Notes: generated by a model from the sequence alone, not told the origin. 64,000 bases of DNA from Streptomyces sp. YPW6 (GCF_018866325.1 NZ_CP076457.1:6607001-6671000); one strand, 5' to 3'; shown: positions 8,034 through 17,125, counted from the stretch's first letter. Translations and numbers: made by a program.

Positions 8034-9185
8034 ATGTCGGAGCGTGCACGGAAGACCCCCGGCCGGCGGACCCTTCTGGGCGCCGCGGTCCTCGGCACCG
8101 CGGCCCTCGGCCTGCCCGCCGCCGCCCAGGCCGCCGAGCGGGGCCGCGGCCACGGCCACGGATCGCTGCGCGATCTGCCCGTGCCGACGGTGATCGGCCA
8201 CCGCGGGGCCAGCGGCTACCGCCCCGAGCACACCCTCGGCTCCTACCAGCTGGCCCTCGACCTGGGCGCGCACATCATCGAGCAGGACCTCGTGCCGACC
8301 AAGGACGGCCATCTCGTCTGCCGTCACGAGAACGACATCACCGGCACCACCGATGTCGCCGACCACCCCGAGTTCGCCGGCCGCCGGACCACCAAGAGCG
8401 TCGACGGCGTCTCCTCCACGGGCTGGTTCACCGAGGACTTCACCCTCGCCGAACTCAAGACCCTGCGGGCCACGGAGCGCATCCCGGCCAACCGCCCGGA
8501 CAACACCCTCTACGACGGCCGGTGGACGATCCCCACCTTCGAGGAGGTCCTGCGCTGGGCCGAGAAGGAGGGCCGCAAGCGCGGTGAGCCCGTCTGGCTC
8601 TACGTCGAGACCAAGCACCCCACCTACTTCCGGAAGCTCGGCCTCGGCCTGGAGGAGCCGCTCGCCCGCCTGCTGCGCCGGCACGGCCGGGACCGCAGGA
8701 ACTCCCCGCTCATCCTCCAGTCCTTCGAGCCCGGCTCGATCCAGCGCCTCGCCCGGCTCGTCGACACCCCGCGCGTCGTCCTGCTGTCCGGTCCCCGGAC
8801 ACGCCCCTGGGACTTCGTCGAGTCCGGCGACCCGCGCACGGTCGCCGACCTGGTGAAGCCCGCCGGTCTGGCGTGGATGGCCTCCTTCGCCCAGGGCATC
8901 GGACCCACACTCGACCTGGTCATCCCCAAGGACGCGTCGGGGCGGCTCACCACCCCGACGACGCTGGTACGGGACGCGCACGCCAAGGGCCTGCTGCTGC
9001 ACCCGTACACGCTGCGCAACGAGAACAGCTTCCTGCCCGCCGACTTCCGCCGCGGCACCGATCCCAACGCCTACGGGGACGTGTTCGGCGCCTGCGCGGC
9101 CTACTTCGCCACCGGCATCGACGGCATCTTCGCCGACCACCCGGACACCGCGCTGCTCGCCGCGGCGGACCACGCGGAACGCTGA
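8034..9185 (+). CDS. Secreted glycerophosphodiester phosphodiesterase
   Basis: This 383-residue enzyme hydrolyses glycerophosphodiesters to glycerol 3-phosphate and an alcohol outside the cell. The N-terminus has a Tat-type signal (GRRTLLGAAVLGTAALGLP, cleavage near AQA-AE, about residue 33). The GDPD domain shows HRGASGYRPEHT, where the His, Arg and Glu are active-site residues. Then come the metal-binding EQDLV and the second His in CRHEND. The ATG at 8034 has GCGAGGAG upstream. It is divergent from the PlsC-like gene. A phosphate-starvation role is plausible, but no PHO box was identified. Confidence 0.92.
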   Translation: MSERARKTPGRRTLLGAAVLGTAALGLPAAAQAAERGRGHGHGSLRDLPVPTVIGHRGASGYRPEHTLGSYQLALDLGAHIIEQDLVPTKDGHLVCRHENDITGTTDVADHPEFAGRRTTKSVDGVSSTGWFTEDFTLAELKTLRATERIPANRPDNTLYDGRWTIPTFEEVLRWAEKEGRKRGEPVWLYVETKHPTYFRKLGLGLEEPLARLLRRHGRDRRNSPLILQSFEPGSIQRLARLVDTPRVVLLSGPRTRPWDFVESGDPRTVADLVKPAGLAWMASFAQGIGPTLDLVIPKDASGRLTTPTTLVRDAHAKGLLLHPYTLRNENSFLPADFRRGTDPNAYGDVFGACAAYFATGIDGIFADHPDTALLAAADHAER

Positions 9186-9371
9186 CGGGTCGCGAGGCAC
9201 CCGGGTACGGCGTGGTGCGGGCGCGGCCCCGGCGAGGCCTCCCGCGCGAGTGGCCTCGCCGGGGCCGCGGCGCGGGGCGCCCCGTCAGCCGTACGTCCGC
9301 GTCATGCCCCGGTCGGGTGGTGCGGTGTGCCGGGAGCAACCGGCCGCCCCCACCGGCACGTCCGCCGGAGC

Positions 9372-9917
9372 ATGACGCCTCTCGACCAAGACCCCGGCCC
9401 GGCCGCCTCCGCCGTCCTCGTCGTCCGCGCCCTGCAACCCCTGGTGCGCGCGGAGGCGAGGGCCGAGGCGCCGGCCGCCGGGGTCGATCCCGCCGACCTC
9501 GAACAGGGCGTCTGGGTCCGGCTCCTGGAGCGCCGGGCCGCCGCCGGGCCGCCCGCCGACCCCGCCCGCTGGGTCCGCGACACCGTACGGTCCGAGGCCC
9601 GCCGCGCCCGCCGCACGGCCCGGCGGGAACGCCCGTACGCCGGAGCGGAACCCGCCGCCGGGCCGGCCGACTGCCCGGAACGCGCCGCGCTCGGGGCGGC
9701 CGAACGCCGGGCCCTGCGCTCCGCGATGGCCCGGCTGCCGGGACGCTGCCCCCGGCTGCTGGAGGCGTTACTCGACCCCGGCGACCCGACCTACCGGGAA
9801 ATCGCAGGGGAGTTGGGTATGTCACAGGGGAGTTTGGGTCCGATCCGTTCCCGTTGCCTTGGATGTCTGCGCAGAATGCTGGCTGCGGAGGTTGTCGCCC
9901 CATCCGTGCGGGGATAG
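9372..9917 (+). CDS. Sigma-70-like (ECF-type) protein
   Basis: A 181-residue protein. The N-terminal half contains DLEQGVWVRLLERR, reminiscent of sigma region 2. The C-terminal half has PTYREIAGELGMSQGSLGPIRSR (about residues 139-161), a clear region-4 helix-turn-helix. Region 2 is short and Ala/Pro/Arg rich, so the protein may be a divergent sigma factor. Start ATG 9372 follows GCCGGAG. It is 46 bp upstream of a GNAT acetyltransferase gene. No anti-sigma gene is adjacent. Confidence 0.75.
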   Translation: MTPLDQDPGPAASAVLVVRALQPLVRAEARAEAPAAGVDPADLEQGVWVRLLERRAAAGPPADPARWVRDTVRSEARRARRTARRERPYAGAEPAAGPADCPERAALGAAERRALRSAMARLPGRCPRLLEALLDPGDPTYREIAGELGMSQGSLGPIRSRCLGCLRRMLAAEVVAPSVRG

Positions 9918-9963
9918 GGAGCGGTAGGCAACCGGCGGACAGGTGAGCGGGAGGCGTGCACAC

Positions 9964-10467
9964 ATGGGCATGAGCGTGACCATCTCGGCGGCGACGGCAC
10001 AGGACGTCGAGCAGATCTTCAGACTTCAGTACCTCTGCTTCCAGCGCGAGGCCGAGCTGTACGACAACTACCGGATCGCCCCGCTCGTCCAGAGCCTCGA
10101 CTCACTGCGCGCCGAAGTCGCCGACGACCTGGTGCTCGTGGCCCGTCTCGGGGACGAAGTCGTCGGCGCGGTCCGGGGGTTCACCGACGCCGACGGCGCG
10201 GGCCTGATCGGGAAGCTCTGCGTCCACCCCCGGCTCCAGGGGCACGGTCTCGGCGCCCGGCTGCTGCTGGCCGCCGAGTCGGCACTCGCCGCCGAGCGGT
10301 CGGCGACCCGCTTCCGGCTGCACAGCGGCCACCGCAGCGAGACCAATCTGCGGCTCTACCGGAAGGCCGGATACGCCCAGGTCGGGGCCGTCACGGGAGC
10401 CGACGGCGTACAGATGGTCCTGCTGGAGAAGGACGCCGCCGAGCGGGACTTCGTGGCCAGCGCCTGA
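9964..10467 (+). CDS. GNAT-family N-acetyltransferase
   Basis: A 167-residue single-domain acetyltransferase. The acetyl-CoA binding motif A is visible as CVHPRLQGHGLGARLL (about residues 86-101), followed by a motif-B region NLRLYRKAGYAQVG. The start at ATG 9964 is supported by GGGAGG 9-10 nt upstream. An alternative GTG at 9943 would add seven residues. Substrate unknown. It lies just downstream of the sigma-like gene and convergent with the two membrane-protein genes. Confidence 0.85.
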   Translation: MGMSVTISAATAQDVEQIFRLQYLCFQREAELYDNYRIAPLVQSLDSLRAEVADDLVLVARLGDEVVGAVRGFTDADGAGLIGKLCVHPRLQGHGLGARLLLAAESALAAERSATRFRLHSGHRSETNLRLYRKAGYAQVGAVTGADGVQMVLLEKDAAERDFVASA

Positions 10468-10516
10468 CGGGCCGCCGCGCGAGGTGAGGCGGAGGGGGCC
10501 GGGCGGAGCCCCGGTC

Positions 10517-10957
10517 TCAGACCGCCGCCGTCTTCGCGCGGCGGAGCCAGATCATCCCGGTGACCGGCAGGATCACCGGGATGAAGAGGTAGCCCATCCC
10601 GAAGTCCGACCACACCGTCGCGTCCGGGAACGCGGCCGGCTCGGCCAGCGTCCACGCGCCGACGACCAGCACACCCAGCAGCTCCGCCGCGCAGCACGCC
10701 AGCGCCGCCCGGCGGGCCTTCTCCCCGCCGCGCACCAGCGAGTACGTGATGAAGCCGTACACCACGGCAGCGACGGCCGAGAGCGCGTACGCCAGCGGCG
10801 CCCGGTCGAAGTCCATGATCATCTGGACGATCGAACGCGAGGCCGCCGCGACCGTGAACACCCCGTAGAACCAGACCAGGACCCGGCCGGGACCGGTGCC
10901 CAGCTCGAAGGCCGGCTTCGGGGCCGTGGCCGCCTCGGGGCGGTCGGTGTCGCTCAC
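10517..10957 (-). CDS. Small four-helix membrane protein, unknown function
   Basis: A 146-residue protein with an N-terminal soluble stretch and about four hydrophobic segments (for example VLVWFYGVFTVAA, VAAVVYGFITYSLV and GYLFIPVILPVTGMIWL). No catalytic motif is seen. GTG at 10957 is preferred because GGGGAAA lies about 7 nt upstream. An in-frame ATG at 10978 overlaps the upstream gene and has a weak site. It forms a two-gene unit with the membrane protein at 10959-11318, whose stop lies two bases away, so the pair is likely translated together. Confidence 0.75.
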   Translation of the reverse strand: MSDTDRPEAATAPKPAFELGTGPGRVLVWFYGVFTVAAASRSIVQMIMDFDRAPLAYALSAVAAVVYGFITYSLVRGGEKARRAALACCAAELLGVLVVGAWTLAEPAAFPDATVWSDFGMGYLFIPVILPVTGMIWLRRAKTAAV

Positions 10958-10958
10958 G

Positions 10959-11318
10959 TCAGTTTCCCCAGATGTCATAGAGCCGGACCTCCAGAACCGC
11001 CAGCACGACCGCGCCCGCCGCCACCGTGACCGAACCCCAGCGGGTCCGTTCGGTCAGCGACAGGAAGCCGGCCGCGGGCACCGCGGCGAACGACCCGATC
11101 AGATAGGCGATGAAGACCGCCATGCCCTGCTCCGGCCGTTCCCCGCGCGCCAGCTGCACGACGCCCACCGCCAACTGGGCCAGCGCCAGCACGGAGACGA
11201 CCGCCATCCCGATGAAATGCCAGTCCTTCGTCGGCTGGTCCCGGTAGGCGGCGTGTCCGCACCAGGCGGCGAGGGCGAGCGCGGTCACGGCGACCGCGAC
11301 CGTCAGGGCGTCAAGCAT
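10959..11318 (-). CDS. Small membrane protein, unknown function
   Basis: A 119-residue hydrophobic protein with about four predicted transmembrane helices (residues 1-20, 36-58, 66-88 and 93-112). No known domain was recognised. It is the first gene of a tight pair with the downstream membrane protein. The two could form a small complex, but nothing in the sequence indicates substrate or role. Confidence 0.75.
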   Translation of the reverse strand: MLDALTVAVAVTALALAAWCGHAAYRDQPTKDWHFIGMAVVSVLALAQLAVGVVQLARGERPEQGMAVFIAYLIGSFAAVPAAGFLSLTERTRWGSVTVAAGAVVLAVLEVRLYDIWGN

Positions 11319-11556
11319 GAGTCGAGGGTATTACGGGCCGAGCGCCCGTCGGCGTGCGGCCCCGGCCCCCGCGCGAGCCGCCGCCGCCCCGCTCGCGCGA
11401 AGGTGGCCTTGAACACAACCGGCGGACAGGGTTCCGCTCCGCGAAGGGCCGGGCCCCTTCGGGGGCACCCTCGCTTCCTCCTCGTTCTCGCAGGTCACGG
11501 GCGTCTGAGAGGAAGAGGAGGGGTGAAGCGGAGGGCGCGGATCCGGCCATCCAGAA

Positions 11557-11575
11557 CTGTCCGCTATGCGGACAG
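11557..11575. promoter_or_regulatory. 19-bp palindrome upstream of met leader
   Basis: CTGTCCGC (11557-11564) and GCGGACAG (11568-11575) form a perfect inverted repeat around TAT. The site is 40 bp before the leader ORF start and thus near the expected promoter of the methionine transporter operon. The form resembles operators of dimeric IclR-type regulators. The regulator is not identified. A transcript hairpin is the alternative reading. Confidence 0.5.
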
Positions 11576-11614
11576 CCGAGATCGCGGCGACCTCACGTCT
11601 GTTTTACTGGGCCC

Positions 11615-11701
11615 ATGACCACGACGAGCAGCCGCACCCTTGCGACCGAGGCGATCAGCACGCCCGGTGCTCGTTGTATGTGTCGAATGCGCGCCTTCTG
11701 A
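11615..11701 (+). CDS. Putative Met/Cys leader peptide of metNIQ
   Basis: A 28-codon ORF starts at ATG 11615 and ends in ARCMCRMRAF before TGA. Its last third uses CGT TGT ATG TGT CGA ATG, codons that are rare in this GC3-rich genome, and packs two Cys and two Met into six positions. This composition and the place 217 bp upstream of metN suggest a ribosome-stalling leader that senses Met and/or Cys supply. Downstream short inverted repeats (11718-11735 and 11749-11768) could form alternative structures. No ribosome binding site is obvious, so it may be leaderless. Confidence 0.5.
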   Translation: MTTTSSRTLATEAISTPGARCMCRMRAF

Positions 11702-11918
11702 GGGCCCCCGCCTGAGCCTCGCGCCCCGAAGCGAGACCCGAGCCGTGCCGTTCGCAGTCCACGGAACGAGCCTGCCCGCGCATGCGCTGCCCCGGCCGAT
11801 CGCCGCCCGTAGCCATGCCGAGACGACACCCGGCCCACCAGCCCGAACAGTCTCCTCGACGAATGCCCCGTGCCCGGCGGACACCGCGCCGCGCACTCGA
11901 CAGTGACGGAAAACCCCT

Positions 11919-12998
11919 GTGATCACCACGACGGGCCTCACGAAGGTCTACCAGTCGCGCGACCGTGAGGTCACCGCACTCGACGGCGTTGACCTGCACG
12001 TCCGCGAAGGCGAGGTGTACGGCGTCATCGGACAGAGCGGCGCCGGCAAGTCCTCCCTCATCCGCTGCGTCAACCTCCTGGAACGCCCCACCTCCGGCAC
12101 CGTGACGGTGGCGGGCCAGGACCTCACCGCCCTCGCCGGCCGCGGCCGGCGGGCGAGCGCCGAGCTGCGCCGGGCGCGCACCCGCATCGGCATGGTCTTC
12201 CAGCACTTCAACCTGCTGGACTCCCGTACCGTCCTGGACAACATCGAACTGCCCCTGGAGATCCTCGGCGTCTCCGGCCAGGCACGCACCCGCAAGGCCG
12301 GGGAGCTGCTCGACCTGGTCGGCCTCGCCGACAAGGCGAAGGCCTACCCCGGACAGCTCTCCGGCGGCCAGAAGCAGCGCGTGGGCATCGCCCGCGCCCT
12401 CGCGGGCGACCCCCAGGTGCTGCTCTCGGACGAGGCGACCTCCGCGCTCGACCCCGAGACCACCCGCTCCGTCCTCCAGCTGCTGCGCGACCTCAACCAG
12501 CAGCTCGGCCTCACCGTCCTGCTCATCACCCACGAGATGGACGTCGTCAAGACCATCTGCGACTCCGCGGCGCTCATGCGGCGCGGCAGGATCGTCGAGT
12601 CCGGGACCGTCGGCGAACTCCTCGCCACCCCCGGCTCCGAACTGGCCCAGGAACTGTTCCCGGTCGGCGGGAGTGCCTCCGGCCCGGACCGTACGGTCGT
12701 CGACGTCACCTTCCAGGGGGAGTCGGCCTCCCAGCCGGTCATCTCCCAGCTCTCACGGACGTACAACATCGACATCTCGATCCTCGGCGCCGCGATGGAC
12801 ACCGTCGGCGGCAAGCAGATCGGCCGGATGCGCATCGAACTGCCCGGCCGGTTCGAGGAGAACGTCGTCCCCATCGGCTTCCTGCGCGAACAGGGCCTCC
12901 AGGCCGAGGTCGTCGACGGCGGGAGCGCCGCGACGGCCGCCGCCCCCCTCGTACCGGAGCAGACGCCCGCCACGATCACCAAGGAGGCCGTCAAGTGA
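11919..12998 (+). CDS. metN: Methionine ABC transporter, ATP-binding subunit with NIL domain
   Basis: This 359-residue ATPase powers methionine import together with MetI and MetQ. Walker A GQSGAGKSS (about residues 38-46), the ABC signature LSGGQKQR, Walker B VLLSDEATSALD and the switch His in LLITHEM are all visible. Residues after about 265 form a NIL domain, the methionine-binding regulatory domain that causes trans-inhibition of MetNI. The start is GTG 11919 with only a weak upstream site. Its stop overlaps the metI start (GTGA). Confidence 0.94.
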   Translation: MITTTGLTKVYQSRDREVTALDGVDLHVREGEVYGVIGQSGAGKSSLIRCVNLLERPTSGTVTVAGQDLTALAGRGRRASAELRRARTRIGMVFQHFNLLDSRTVLDNIELPLEILGVSGQARTRKAGELLDLVGLADKAKAYPGQLSGGQKQRVGIARALAGDPQVLLSDEATSALDPETTRSVLQLLRDLNQQLGLTVLLITHEMDVVKTICDSAALMRRGRIVESGTVGELLATPGSELAQELFPVGGSASGPDRTVVDVTFQGESASQPVISQLSRTYNIDISILGAAMDTVGGKQIGRMRIELPGRFEENVVPIGFLREQGLQAEVVDGGSAATAAAPLVPEQTPATITKEAVK

Positions 12999-13666
12999 CC
13001 TGGTCCGAAATGCAGCCCCTGCTGGCCCAGGGCACCTACGACACCCTCTACATGGTGCTGTGGTCCGCCCTGGTCACCGTCGCCGGCGGACTGCCGCTCG
13101 GTGTCCTGCTGGTCCTCACCGACAAGGGCGGACTGCTCCAGAACACCCTGGTGAACAAGGTCATCGGCGTCATCGTGAACATCGGCCGCTCGCTGCCCTT
13201 CATCATCCTGCTGATCGCCCTGATCCCCTTCACCACCTGGGTCGTGGGCACCTTCATCGGCCCCACCGCGATGATCGTGCCGCTCGCCGTCGGCGCCATC
13301 CCGTTCTTCGCCCGGCTCGTCGAGACGGCGATCCGCGAGGTCGACCACGGGCTGGTCGAAGCGGTCCAGTCGATGGGCGGCTCCATCCCCACGATCGTCC
13401 GCAAGGTGCTCCTCCCGCAGGCCCTGCCCTCGCTCGTCTCCGGTGTCACCACCACCCTCATCGTGCTCATCGGCTACTCCGCGATGGCCGGTGCGGTCGG
13501 CGGCGAAGGGCTCGGCTCCAAGGCCGTCACCTACGGATTCCAGCGCTTCGACAACCAGTTCATGCTGATCACCGTCGCGCTGCTGATCGTCATCGTCACC
13601 GTGATCCAGCTGATCGGCGACCTCACCGTCCGGCTGCTGGCCCGCCGCGGCCGCACCGCCTCCTGA
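12995..13666 (+). CDS. metI: Methionine ABC transporter, permease subunit
   Basis: A 223-residue inner-membrane permease with about five transmembrane helices. The EAA-type coupling loop appears around DHGLVEAVQSMGGSIPTIVRKVLLPQALP, which contacts MetN. The GTG start overlaps the metN stop by 4 bp, giving translational coupling. metQ begins 82 bp downstream. Confidence 0.94.
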   Translation: MTWSEMQPLLAQGTYDTLYMVLWSALVTVAGGLPLGVLLVLTDKGGLLQNTLVNKVIGVIVNIGRSLPFIILLIALIPFTTWVVGTFIGPTAMIVPLAVGAIPFFARLVETAIREVDHGLVEAVQSMGGSIPTIVRKVLLPQALPSLVSGVTTTLIVLIGYSAMAGAVGGEGLGSKAVTYGFQRFDNQFMLITVALLIVIVTVIQLIGDLTVRLLARRGRTAS

Positions 13667-13748
13667 GGCCCGCCCCCCAAGACTTTCCGTCCCCACCGAG
13701 CCCGAACTCCTTGTCCGGGCGCACCACCACAAGAAAGAGGCACTTTTC

Positions 13749-14615
13749 GTGCGCAAGAACATCAAGATCACCGCGGCCGCCGCCGCCACCGCGGCCCTCG
13801 CCATCGGCCTCAGCGCCTGCGGTACGTCCTCCGACCCGGCATCCACGAGCGAGACCGGCGCGAACGCCGACACCTCCAAGGCCCTGGTCGTCGCCGCGTC
13901 CCCGACCCCGCACGCCGACATCCTGAACTTCGTCAAGAAGAACCTGGCGGACGAGGCGGGCCTCAAGCTGGAGGTCAAGGAGTTCACGGACTACGTCCTG
14001 CCGAACACCGCCACCCAGAACGGCCAGGTCGACGCCAACTTCTTCCAGCACAAGCCCTACCTGGACGACTTCAACGCCAAGCAGAAGACCACCATCGTCC
14101 CGGTGGTCGACGTCCACCTGGAGCCGCTCGGCCTCTACTCCAACAAGGTCAAGGGCCTCAAGGACCTCAAGGCCGGCCAGACCATAGCCGTCCCCAACGA
14201 CACCACCAACGGCGGCCGCGCCCTCCAGCTGCTCGCCGAGAACGGCCTCATCACCCTCAAGGACGGCGTCGGCACCAGCGCCAAGCTGAGCGACATCACC
14301 GACAAGAAGGGCCTGGAGTTCAAGGAGCTGGAGGCCGCCACCGTGCCCCGCGCCCTGAACGACGTGGACGCCGCCGTCATCAACGGCAACTACGCCATCG
14401 AGGCCGGACTGAAGCCCGGCAAGGACTCCCTCGCCCTGGAGAAGGCCGAGGGCAACCCGTACGCCAACTTCCTGGCGGTCAAGGACGGCAACGAGAAGGA
14501 CCCGCGCGTCGAGAAGCTCGCGAAGCTCCTCAACTCCGACGAGGTCAAGAAGTTCATCGAGGACACCTACCAGGGCTCGATCGTCCCCGCCTTCGGCGCC
14601 CCCGCCAAGTCCTGA
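13749..14615 (+). CDS. metQ: Methionine-binding lipoprotein of ABC transporter
   Basis: A 288-residue substrate-binding lipoprotein of the NlpA/MetQ family. The signal ends in a lipobox LSAC with the lipidated Cys at residue 24. The mature protein shows family features such as SPTPHADIL, FTDYVLPN, ANFFQHKPYLD and NGNYAIEAGL. It presents methionine to MetNI at the outer face. The start is GTG 13749, preceded by AAGAAAGAGG. A strong terminator follows. Confidence 0.94.
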   Translation: MRKNIKITAAAAATAALAIGLSACGTSSDPASTSETGANADTSKALVVAASPTPHADILNFVKKNLADEAGLKLEVKEFTDYVLPNTATQNGQVDANFFQHKPYLDDFNAKQKTTIVPVVDVHLEPLGLYSNKVKGLKDLKAGQTIAVPNDTTNGGRALQLLAENGLITLKDGVGTSAKLSDITDKKGLEFKELEAATVPRALNDVDAAVINGNYAIEAGLKPGKDSLALEKAEGNPYANFLAVKDGNEKDPRVEKLAKLLNSDEVKKFIEDTYQGSIVPAFGAPAKS

Positions 14616-14634
14616 CACCCGCCCGGCACTTGCC

Positions 14635-14677
14635 GACGGAGCCCCGCACCTCCCGCCCGGAGGCGCGGGGCTCCGTC
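14635..14677 (+). terminator. Terminator of metNIQ
   Basis: GACGGAGCCCCGC (14635-14647) pairs perfectly with GCGGGGCTCCGTC (14665-14677), with an inner CCTCC/GGAGG pairing. It lies 20 bp after the metQ stop. Confidence 0.8.
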
Positions 14678-14755
14678 GTGCCGACCCGCCCATGCGCAAG
14701 GCGGACCCGATGCTGCATGCTGTGCCTTTACCCGGTCCTCGGCATGGAGCTGCGC

Positions 14756-15403
14756 ATGACTACCACCTTTCCGTCCATCTCCATCAGCACGGACAGGTTG
14801 GTGATGCGCCCCTTCGAGATGGCCGACATCCCCGCGTACATCGAGATGATGAACGACGAGGCGGTCGTCGCGTGGATGGACGGCCCGAACCCGTACACCC
14901 AGGTCGACGCCGAACGCTGGGTCCGCAGGATCGCCCCCGCGGAACGCACCGGCGGCCACGGCATCGCCCTCGCCGTCACCGAATTCCTCACCCAGCGGCT
15001 CGTCGGCAGCGTCGGCCTCCTCAACACCGACTGGCGCACCCGCTCCACCGAGGTCCGCTACATCACCGCCCCCTGGGCCCGCGGCGAGGGGTACGCCACC
15101 GAATCCGTGCTCGCCATAGCCGAATGGCTCTTCCGCGACCAGGGCTTCGAACGCATCGAGCTGCGCACCCCCGCCGACAACACCGCATCCCAGCAGGTCG
15201 CCCAGAAGCTCGGCTGCATCAGCGAGGGCGTCCTGCGCAACGCCCGTATCGCCCGCACCCGCACCGAGAACGGCACCGACGGCGGCTGGACCGACATCCG
15301 CACCGACCTGATCGTCTGGGGACTCCTCCCCGAGGACCTCGAAGGGGTCGCCGAACAGCTCGCGGACGCCGGCGGCTACGGCACCTACAACGACTGGAAG
15401 TAG
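14756..15403 (+). CDS. GNAT acetyltransferase, RimJ/RimL-like
   Basis: A 215-residue acetyltransferase of the group that acetylates protein N-termini or small molecules. It shows TDRLVMRPFEMADIPAY at the N-terminus, acetyl-CoA motif A in TAPWARGEGYATESV, and motif B with NTASQQVAQKLGC. The second ATG (14756) is chosen because GGAG at 14746-14749 gives correct spacing. The first ATG, at 14744, contains that site. Target unknown. Confidence 0.85.
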   Translation: MTTTFPSISISTDRLVMRPFEMADIPAYIEMMNDEAVVAWMDGPNPYTQVDAERWVRRIAPAERTGGHGIALAVTEFLTQRLVGSVGLLNTDWRTRSTEVRYITAPWARGEGYATESVLAIAEWLFRDQGFERIELRTPADNTASQQVAQKLGCISEGVLRNARIARTRTENGTDGGWTDIRTDLIVWGLLPEDLEGVAEQLADAGGYGTYNDWK

Positions 15404-15554
15404 TGCCCGAGGCCCCCCGTCGCCCCGCGGTACGGACCAGGTACTCTCACCCCTGCCCGGTACCGCAGGAGAAGCGTCCCGCACCACGGGAAAGACGCCC
15501 CGCACCGCACGGGCGAACGCCCCGCCCCTCCGACACCCCAGGAGACAGACGACG

Positions 15555-16793
15555 ATGGCCGACCGGGTCACGGTGATCGGCTGGGACGGCTCGCCACTGC
15601 CCGGAGCGGCCACGGCCGCGCTCTCGGCCGCCACGCTCGTCGCCGGCGCCGCACACCACCTGGCGCTGCCGGAAGTGCCGCCGAACGCCGAACGCATCCG
15701 GCTCGGCAGTGTCGACCTCGCCGCCCGCAGGATCGCCGGACACCGCGGCAGCGCCGTGGTCCTCGCCGACGGCGACCCCGGTTTCTTCGGTGTCGTCCGC
15801 ACGCTGCGGGCCCGCGAGCACGGCCTGGAGGTCGAGGTCGTCCCCGCCGTCTCCTCGGTGGCCACCGCCTTCGCCCGGGCCGGCATGCCCTGGGACGACG
15901 CCGAGATCGTCGTGGCCCACCCCCGCACCCTGCGCCGCGCGGTCAACGTCTGCCGCGCCCACCACAAGGTCGCCGTCCTCACCTCACCGGGCGCGGGCCC
16001 CGCCGAACTGGCACTCCTCCTCGACGGCGTCCACCGCACCTTCGTCATCTGCGAGGAGCTGGGCACCGGCCGCGAACGCGTCACCGTCCTCACCTCCGAC
16101 AAGGCCGCCGACCACACCTGGCGCGACCCCAACGTCGTGATCGTCGTCGGCAGCGGACCCGAGACCACCGCGGCCGGCGCCTGGATCGCCGGCCGGGGGC
16201 CCGCCTACCCCCAGGGGATACGCGGCTGGGCCCTGCCCGCCCGGGCCTACCGGGCCGCCGGGGCCGAACGCATGCAGGAGTCCGGCGAGGGCGAGTTCCC
16301 CGGCCTGCGCGCCGCCCAGCTCGCCCGCCTCGGCCCCCGCACCGGCGACCTGCTCTGGGACATCGGCTCCGGCAGCGGCGCCCTCGCCGTCGAGGCGGCC
16401 CGCTTCGGCGCGGCCGTCATCGCCGTGGACGCCGACCCGGCCGCCTGCGCCCGCACCGAGGCCGCCGCCCGCGCCTTCGGCGTCCCCGTCCAGGTCGTGC
16501 GCGGCAGCGCCCCGCCCGTCCTCGAACGGCTGCCCGAACCCGACGTCGTACGGATCGGCGGCGGGGGAGTGCCGGTGGTCCGGGCCGTCATGGACCGGCG
16601 GCCGGAACGCATCGTCACGCACGCCTCCCACCGGGACGAGGCCGAGGCGCTCGGCGCGGCCCTCACCGGCAACGGCTACACCGTGGAGTGCTCGCTGCTC
16701 CAGTCCGTCGACCTGGACACCGAGGTGTGGACCGAGCGGGAGAGGTCCGTCGTGTTCCTTCTCTCCGCAGGGCGTTCGGACCTCGCCCCCTGA
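15555..16793 (+). CDS. cobL: Precorrin-6Y C5,15-methyltransferase (CbiE-CbiT fusion)
   Basis: This 412-residue bifunctional cobalamin enzyme methylates the precorrin ring at C5 and C15 and decarboxylates it. Residues 1 to about 200 form a CbiE-type tetrapyrrole methylase. Residues from about 235 form a CbiT Rossmann methyltransferase with DIGSGSGALAVEAA (about 269-282) as the SAM-binding loop. The ATG at 15555 has AGGAGA upstream. It lies before the BluB-CobT fusion and the CysG-like gene, so this is a dispersed cobalamin cluster. Confidence 0.93.
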   Translation: MADRVTVIGWDGSPLPGAATAALSAATLVAGAAHHLALPEVPPNAERIRLGSVDLAARRIAGHRGSAVVLADGDPGFFGVVRTLRAREHGLEVEVVPAVSSVATAFARAGMPWDDAEIVVAHPRTLRRAVNVCRAHHKVAVLTSPGAGPAELALLLDGVHRTFVICEELGTGRERVTVLTSDKAADHTWRDPNVVIVVGSGPETTAAGAWIAGRGPAYPQGIRGWALPARAYRAAGAERMQESGEGEFPGLRAAQLARLGPRTGDLLWDIGSGSGALAVEAARFGAAVIAVDADPAACARTEAAARAFGVPVQVVRGSAPPVLERLPEPDVVRIGGGGVPVVRAVMDRRPERIVTHASHRDEAEALGAALTGNGYTVECSLLQSVDLDTEVWTERERSVVFLLSAGRSDLAP

Positions 16794-17125
16794 TCCGTTA
16801 CGCCCGGTACGCGAGGTAGGCTGGCCGATTGTTGTACCACGCCCGGGCGTTCGTCGTTTCGTTCGCCAATGTCCGGAAAAGTGGACTGTTTTGGTCCGCG
16901 CTGTGGTACGGCACAACCCGGGGGACGCGCAACGTGGCGCAGTCCACAGTGAGCCGTGGCAGAACTGCCTGTCGCGGCGGCGATCGGCCGCGAGAATAGG
17001 AAGCCCGCGGGCGTGTCGTGCCGCGCGGCGAGCCCGCTCGTTCTTGATGACGAGCACCGGCGTGCCGCGGTGCGGCGTCCCGGGCGAAGGGCCGAAGGAG
17101 CACTGACGATGGGCGAGGGGTACGC
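16794..17125. other. 332-bp non-coding gap before the BluB-CobT gene
   Basis: No ORF with a convincing start, ribosome binding site and codon bias was found here. It probably carries the promoter of the downstream gene, given the lower-GC stretch around 16830-16900. I looked for a cobalamin riboswitch B12 box and did not find a convincing one. GAGGGG before the ATG at 17126 is the ribosome binding site of the next gene. Confidence 0.5.

Noticed and set aside
11311..11550. Minus-strand frame of 79 codons before the methionine operon
   Set aside because: Biased Arg/Gly/Pro/Ser composition, no ribosome binding site and no domain. It is probably non-coding.
11575..11918. Possible SAM riboswitch (SAM-I or SAM-IV) before metN
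   Set aside because: The conserved core motifs could not be found. The leader ORF explains the region better.
16794..17125. Possible cobalamin riboswitch upstream of the BluB-CobT gene
   Set aside because: I looked for the B12-box and the conserved core elements and found only short, unconvincing similarities.
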